Assembly: GCA_039805165.1 (NCBI GenBank)
Contig: JBDLUS010000090.1
Span: forward strand, 1-10,168
From: CAIZGX01 sp039805165
GTDB lineage: Bacteria > Bacteroidota > Bacteroidia > Flavobacteriales_D > Sanyastnellaceae
Direction of reading: 5' to 3'
DNA: 10,168 nt
Shown here: piece by piece, positions 6,380-10,168 of the stretch
Position numbering within the stretch: position 1 is the first letter of the stretch
How the letters are laid out: every line of letters begins with the position of its first letter
Translations under genes and position numbers: made by a program
Notes under the pieces: generated by a model
Told to the model about the DNA's origin: nothing
Seen by the model: only the letters and a program-made list of their open reading frames with translations
Databases searched by the model: none

Positions 6380-8227
6380 ATGAAAAAGATAATTTCAATT
6401 TTCCTTTATTCAATTGGAGTTGTGGCTCCAATGACCGTGTTCGCGCAAGCATTGCAAGTGAACCCTCCTTCAGCGTCAACTAAGAAAACTGTACTAGTAC
6501 CTCACGCTGTTTACCCTTCATCATATCTTTTATGTGAACCTCAAATTCTTTCATTAGACTTAAATGAAATTGGTGATAAGGTTGTAAAGCTTCAATTTTC
6601 GGGAGATCAAACTTCTTTAAACATAACAGACGTTCAATCAGGAAAAGCCAATGAAATTAAGGTCACCAATATTGCGTCTGCATCACAGGTGTTCTTTATC
6701 AATGACCAACTCATCGCCTTAAAAATTCAAAAAGAGAATTCTTCTTTTGATATCATTGAGATTTCTTCGAGCAAAGTCGTTGCAAACATCCCTTCCAACA
6801 AATACATTGGATCTACAGCAACAGCAGCGTTCTTCAGCAATCAAAGCGGAAGCACTTCTACCATCGAGAAATTTGAAATCGCAACAAAGAAATTTTCCAA
6901 TGTGGGAACAATTTCAGGAGAAATATTCGGATGGTATTTTTCGAAATCGAAAGGAATTGTCGGAGCAGCTGTTCACAGCAATATGCTTTCGAAAATTTAT
7001 GAAGTTGAAAACAACAAACTTGGAAAAAGTCTCTTTGAATTTTCTTCTAATTACTATTTCGAAACAAAGGGCTGCAACTTGGCGGGAGATGTGTTTTATG
7101 GAATCACTAATTTTCAGAGTCTAACAACATACGCTTGCGCAGTATCGAAATCAGGAATTAAGCCGTTGAACAATAAGACCGGAGAGAGTTGCACAGATGT
7201 TTTCACAATTGGAAATGAAATTGCTCTAACCACAAACAACATCAATGCTGCTGAATACCAAGAATCGAAAAATCCGACTATTCAAAAAGTTTTAACTTTC
7301 GCTCGAGAAAGCTTCAAAGGCTCTTCCATTCAACTTATTGATTACGTTGAAAAAAGTAACACGGCATTATTCTCCTTGCAAGGAGAAACAATAAAGCCTC
7401 GATATTTTGTTTGGACAAGCAATTCTGCGAAACCCGTTTCTTCGGATAAATATGAAGCGAAGAATTTAACCTTTATCGCAAGTGAGGTTGCACAAATTCA
7501 AACTGGTGAAACGACTCCTCAAACAGGGCGAATGTATCTTCCAACCAAAGACGACAAAACCAGTTACCCTTTGGTGATTTACATTCCGAATAACCTTTTT
7601 CTTCCCTATGACAATCACTTCAACCCAACCGTTCAGCACCTATGTCAAAGCGGTTATGCCGTTTTCGTGTGGAATACCCGCTATGCCTTCCGTCCGAAAA
7701 TTGGTCTAACATACTCTGATTTGGTCGCATCATTCCCCGAGGACATTAACCTAGTCACGTTATACTTGAAAAAAGAGTATTCTATTTTACCTGAAAACAC
7801 ATTTATTGTTGGTGAAGGGCTTGGTGGGTATTTAGCTTTAAATGCAAGCGCAAACAGTAATGTTCTGTTCAATGGTGTTGTTATAAACCGCTTAGATTTT
7901 CCGGGTAAAGAATACGGACAAGACATACTAGCAGCGCGCATGTTCGGAGAAGATGCGCAATCAAATTGGAAAACTTTAGACCGCACGGGGTTATCTGAAA
8001 AAACAAACTACCTATCGTACACAATAGGAAAATCAAACACTGAAGCAAGGCTTGAGAACACAATTAAACAGAATAAGATTAAATGGACTGAGCGTGCTTC
8101 GGAAAACAAACGCGCAACTGTTACTTCAAAAGATTTAGATGGTATCGCAAATTGGTTGCAGCACTTATCACTGATTGAAACGCAAATTTTCGAGAACAAA
8201 CCAAAAGTCGAAGTGAAGAAGAAATGA
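6380..8227 (+). CDS. Secreted S9-like protein: probable beta-propeller plus catalytically degenerate alpha/beta-hydrolase domain
   Basis: A 615-residue exported protein of unassigned function. Residues 1-22 form a signal peptide (MKK, hydrophobic core, cleavage after VFA); this fixes the start. Residues about 50-370 are rich in short beta-strand-like repeats and probably form a propeller, as in prolyl oligopeptidase (S9) relatives. Residues 383-597 resemble the S9 hydrolase domain: RMYLPTK then YPLVIYIP at 384-403, SGYAVFVWNTR at 424-434 and FIVGEGLGGYLALNAS at 475-490. The nucleophile elbow, normally G-x-S-x-G-G, reads GEGLGG (478-483), with Gly480 where the catalytic serine should be. I also see no convincing catalytic Asp or His in the C-terminal part, so peptidase activity is unlikely; a binding role is inferred. 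No type IX secretion C-terminal domain is evident, and the tail is lysine-rich. Its stop overlaps the tgt start (ATGA), so it is co-transcribed with tgt. Confidence 0.8.
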   Translation: MKKIISIFLYSIGVVAPMTVFAQALQVNPPSASTKKTVLVPHAVYPSSYLLCEPQILSLDLNEIGDKVVKLQFSGDQTSLNITDVQSGKANEIKVTNIASASQVFFINDQLIALKIQKENSSFDIIEISSSKVVANIPSNKYIGSTATAAFFSNQSGSTSTIEKFEIATKKFSNVGTISGEIFGWYFSKSKGIVGAAVHSNMLSKIYEVENNKLGKSLFEFSSNYYFETKGCNLAGDVFYGITNFQSLTTYACAVSKSGIKPLNNKTGESCTDVFTIGNEIALTTNNINAAEYQESKNPTIQKVLTFARESFKGSSIQLIDYVEKSNTALFSLQGETIKPRYFVWTSNSAKPVSSDKYEAKNLTFIASEVAQIQTGETTPQTGRMYLPTKDDKTSYPLVIYIPNNLFLPYDNHFNPTVQHLCQSGYAVFVWNTRYAFRPKIGLTYSDLVASFPEDINLVTLYLKKEYSILPENTFIVGEGLGGYLALNASANSNVLFNGVVINRLDFPGKEYGQDILAARMFGEDAQSNWKTLDRTGLSEKTNYLSYTIGKSNTEARLENTIKQNKIKWTERASENKRATVTSKDLDGIANWLQHLSLIETQIFENKPKVEVKKK

Positions 8228-9354
8228 AGTATTCAATAGAGGCGAAAGACGCATTATCGAAAGCGAGAGCAGGAGTTTTGGAAACTCCACACGGGAAAAT
8301 TCAAACTCCGATCTTCATGCCTGTTGGAACAATTGGCTCTGTGAAGGCCGTGCCCCAGCAAGACTTGAAAGAAGATGTAAAGGCTCAAATAATTTTAGGA
8401 AACACTTATCACTTGTACCTGCGACCAGGGACGCAAATTTTAGAACAAGCCGGCGGACTTCACAAGTTCATGAATTGGGACCGCCCTATTCTCACCGACA
8501 GCGGAGGATATCAAGTTTATAGCCTTTCAAAAAACAGAAAAATAAATCCTGAAGGGGTTGTTTTCAAATCACACATCGACGGTTCGAAGCATACGTTTAC
8601 ACCTGAAAATGTGATGGACATTCAGCGCAGTATTGGTGCGGATATCATCATGGCATTCGATGAGTGTCCGCCCTACCCTTGCGACAAAACCTATGCACGT
8701 GAATCGCTTCACATTACCAATCAATGGCTAGATCGTTGTTTCAAAAGGCTCGACGAAACCACGCCCCTTTATGGAAATGAGCAAGCACTTTTTCCAATTG
8801 TGCAAGGAAGTATATTTCCTGACCTTCGAAAAGAAAGCGCTGAATACATTGCCAATAAAGGTGCATTCGGAAATGCCATTGGTGGATTAAGTGTTGGTGA
8901 GCCGCATGAGATGATGTACGAAATGACTGATCTTGTATGTTCGATATTGCCGGCAGACAAACCACGATATCTAATGGGAGTTGGAACACCAGCGAACATT
9001 TTAGAATGCATTGCCTTAGGTGTTGACATGTTCGATTGTGTAATGCCCACACGCAATGCACGCAATGGAATGTTGTTCACCTGGAATGGCACCATCAATA
9101 TGAAAAACAAAAAGTGGGAAAGCGATTTTTCACCGCTCGATGAATCGGGCGACAGCTATGTCGATTCTTTTTACACAAAAGCCTACGTGCGTCATTTGTT
9201 CGCTGCAAATGAAATTCTTGCTTTGCAAATCGCATCTGTACATAACCTGAATTTCTACTTGCGTTTGGTGGAAAAGGCTCGTGAGAAAATTATTGAAGGT
9301 ACATTCGCGGCGTGGAAAGATGAAACTGTGAAAAGACTATCTGTTCGTTTGTGA
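8224..9354 (+). CDS. tgt: tRNA-guanine transglycosylase (queuine tRNA-ribosyltransferase)
   Basis: Exchanges guanine-34 in the anticodon of Asp, Asn, His and Tyr tRNAs for the queuosine precursor preQ1. The 376 residues match the usual bacterial length of about 375. Family motifs are in place: GNTYHLYLRPG (59-69), LTDSGGYQV (90-98) with general acid/base Asp92, AFDECPPYP (144-152) with Asp146 for base recognition, VQGS (193-196), GGLSVGEP (220-227), and MFDCVMPTRNARNG (269-282) with nucleophile Asp271. The C-terminal zinc site is unusual: the three cysteines of CxCxxC (E. coli 302, 304, 307) correspond to Gly309, Ser311 and Asp314, while the histidine ligand remains as His340. I recall this pattern from other Bacteroidota Tgt proteins, so it is probably lineage-typical and the enzyme active. 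The start overlaps the upstream stop by 4 bases, with purine-rich GAAGAAG just ahead as a possible ribosome site; the stop overlaps the next gene's GTG. Confidence 0.96.
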   Translation: MKYSIEAKDALSKARAGVLETPHGKIQTPIFMPVGTIGSVKAVPQQDLKEDVKAQIILGNTYHLYLRPGTQILEQAGGLHKFMNWDRPILTDSGGYQVYSLSKNRKINPEGVVFKSHIDGSKHTFTPENVMDIQRSIGADIIMAFDECPPYPCDKTYARESLHITNQWLDRCFKRLDETTPLYGNEQALFPIVQGSIFPDLRKESAEYIANKGAFGNAIGGLSVGEPHEMMYEMTDLVCSILPADKPRYLMGVGTPANILECIALGVDMFDCVMPTRNARNGMLFTWNGTINMKNKKWESDFSPLDESGDSYVDSFYTKAYVRHLFAANEILALQIASVHNLNFYLRLVEKAREKIIEGTFAAWKDETVKRLSVRL

Positions 9355-10168
9355 TAAAAAAACTTGACAACTATATCATTAAGAAATTCATCGGAACATT
9401 TCTGTTCATGATAGGAGCCTTCGTGATTATTGCTGTCGTTTTTGATATTAGTGAAAACATAGATGACCTTCTTCAATCTCAGGCGACCTTGTGGGAAATC
9501 ATTGTCGATTACTACTTCAACTTCTGCCTTTACTACGGAAACCTTTTAAGTTCCTTCATCATTTTCCTCACTGTTATTTGGTTCACAAGTAAGCTTGCGC
9601 AACGTTCGGAAATAATAGCTATGCTCTCTTCGGGCATTAGTTACAATCGAATTCTCCGCCCGTATTTCATTGTTGCTTTTTCAATGATTATCATTTCGCT
9701 TGCGTTCGGACACTATGTTGGTCCCCTTGCGAATAAGCGCAAATTTGAATTCGAAGTGAAGTACTTGAAGGAGCAATTGACTATTCAAGACAAGAACATT
9801 CACAGAGAGATTGAGCCCGGACTAATCGCATATTTCCAACGATACAACCCAGGAAATTTAGGTGGAAGTAACTTCTCTTTGGAACATTGGAAAGACGGTG
9901 AATTGACTTTCAAACTTATTTCTTCATCGGCGAATTATAAGCCGGAAACACAATCTTGGAGCATTACCAATGCGCAGGTGCGCGTATTCAAGGACAGCAC
10001 AGAGCATGTTTATTTCAAACAGAAATTAGATACCGTATTGGAGGTTCGACCTGAAGATTTCGGATTACGTTCTGAAATTGTGGCTACCATGAATTGGTCT
10101 GAACTAAACTCGTTCATTGATGATCAGAAATTAAGTGGTTCAGGCAACGTTGCAAAATTCGAATTGGA
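9351..10168 (+). CDS. LptF/LptG (YjgP/YjgQ) family permease, N-terminal part, cut by window edge
   Basis: Inner-membrane subunit of the LptB2FG transporter, which extracts lipopolysaccharide from the inner membrane for delivery to the outer membrane. 272 codons are visible of a family usually 350-480 residues. Three membrane helices are seen: about 13-32 (FIGTFLFMIGAFVIIAVVF), 57-79 and 104-123. The cytoplasmic segment QRSEIIAMLSSGISYNRIL (84-102) is the typical family motif (R-E-x-x-A-M-x-x-x-G-x-S) that contacts the ATPase. From about 130 onward lies the periplasmic jellyroll region, with typical strand phrases such as SWSITNAQVRVF. I chose the GTG at 9351, which overlaps the tgt stop as GTGA; it begins VIKKLDNYIIKKF, the expected short basic N terminus, and no nearer ATG precedes the first helix. 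Adjacency to tgt is common in Bacteroidota. LptF and LptG cannot be told apart from this fragment. Confidence 0.93.
   Translation, partial: MIKKLDNYIIKKFIGTFLFMIGAFVIIAVVFDISENIDDLLQSQATLWEIIVDYYFNFCLYYGNLLSSFIIFLTVIWFTSKLAQRSEIIAMLSSGISYNRILRPYFIVAFSMIIISLAFGHYVGPLANKRKFEFEVKYLKEQLTIQDKNIHREIEPGLIAYFQRYNPGNLGGSNFSLEHWKDGELTFKLISSSANYKPETQSWSITNAQVRVFKDSTEHVYFKQKLDTVLEVRPEDFGLRSEIVATMNWSELNSFIDDQKLSGSGNVAKFEL

Noticed and set aside
6747..7124. A 125-codon plus-strand frame inside the S9-like gene
   Set aside because: It is an alternative frame within a longer gene that has a signal peptide and recognisable fold; no separate start signals are seen.
8741..9110. Two overlapping minus-strand frames of more than 100 codons opposite tgt
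   Set aside because: tgt motifs are intact throughout this stretch, so these are antisense shadows without start context or similarity.
1..10168. Defence island, mobile element, CRISPR or other accessory system
   Set aside because: All genes are recognisable housekeeping or envelope genes in conserved order; no transposase, integrase, direct-repeat array, tRNA or attachment site is visible.

Overview
The window looks like ordinary chromosomal core sequence from a member of Bacteroidota, plausibly Flavobacteriales. This rests on protein type and gene order: a type III glutamine synthetase, the roughly 390-residue Bacteroidota form of PurM followed closely by prfA, a TPR/beta-propeller/OmpA protein resembling PorE of the type IX secretion system, a Tgt lacking the usual zinc cysteines, and a tgt-YjgP/YjgQ gene pair. 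The DNA is AT-rich, start codons lack strong Shine-Dalgarno sequences, and one intergenic region carries a good match to the Bacteroidota promoter (TTTG, 19 bases, TAnnTTTG). No mobile element, CRISPR array, tRNA or rRNA was seen.

Left part (1-6206, all on the minus strand). In transcription order this is glnN (type III glutamine synthetase), then a secreted OmpA-family cell-envelope protein, then a strong intrinsic terminator, then purM and prfA. prfA runs off the left edge; in relatives pyrF often follows. glnN and purM are nitrogen and purine metabolism genes, prfA is translation termination, and the OmpA-family protein acts at the outer membrane/peptidoglycan. The terminator and the 94-base gap downstream of glnN suggest at least two transcription units, not one operon.

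Middle (6207-6379). A divergent 173-base intergenic region holds the glnN promoter, a C/G-tract motif occurring three times, a small hairpin in the predicted glnN leader, and a -7-like box immediately before the rightward gene.

Right part (6380-10168, plus strand). Three genes with 4-base start/stop overlaps form a tight operon: a secreted protein with a probable beta-propeller followed by an alpha/beta-hydrolase domain that has lost its catalytic serine; tgt (queuosine modification of tRNA); and an LptF/LptG-type permease (lipopolysaccharide export) cut by the right edge.

I found no convincing undescribed multi-gene system. The items most worth a second look are the apparently inactive hydrolase coupled to tgt, the altered metal site of Tgt, and the structured glnN leader and promoter region.
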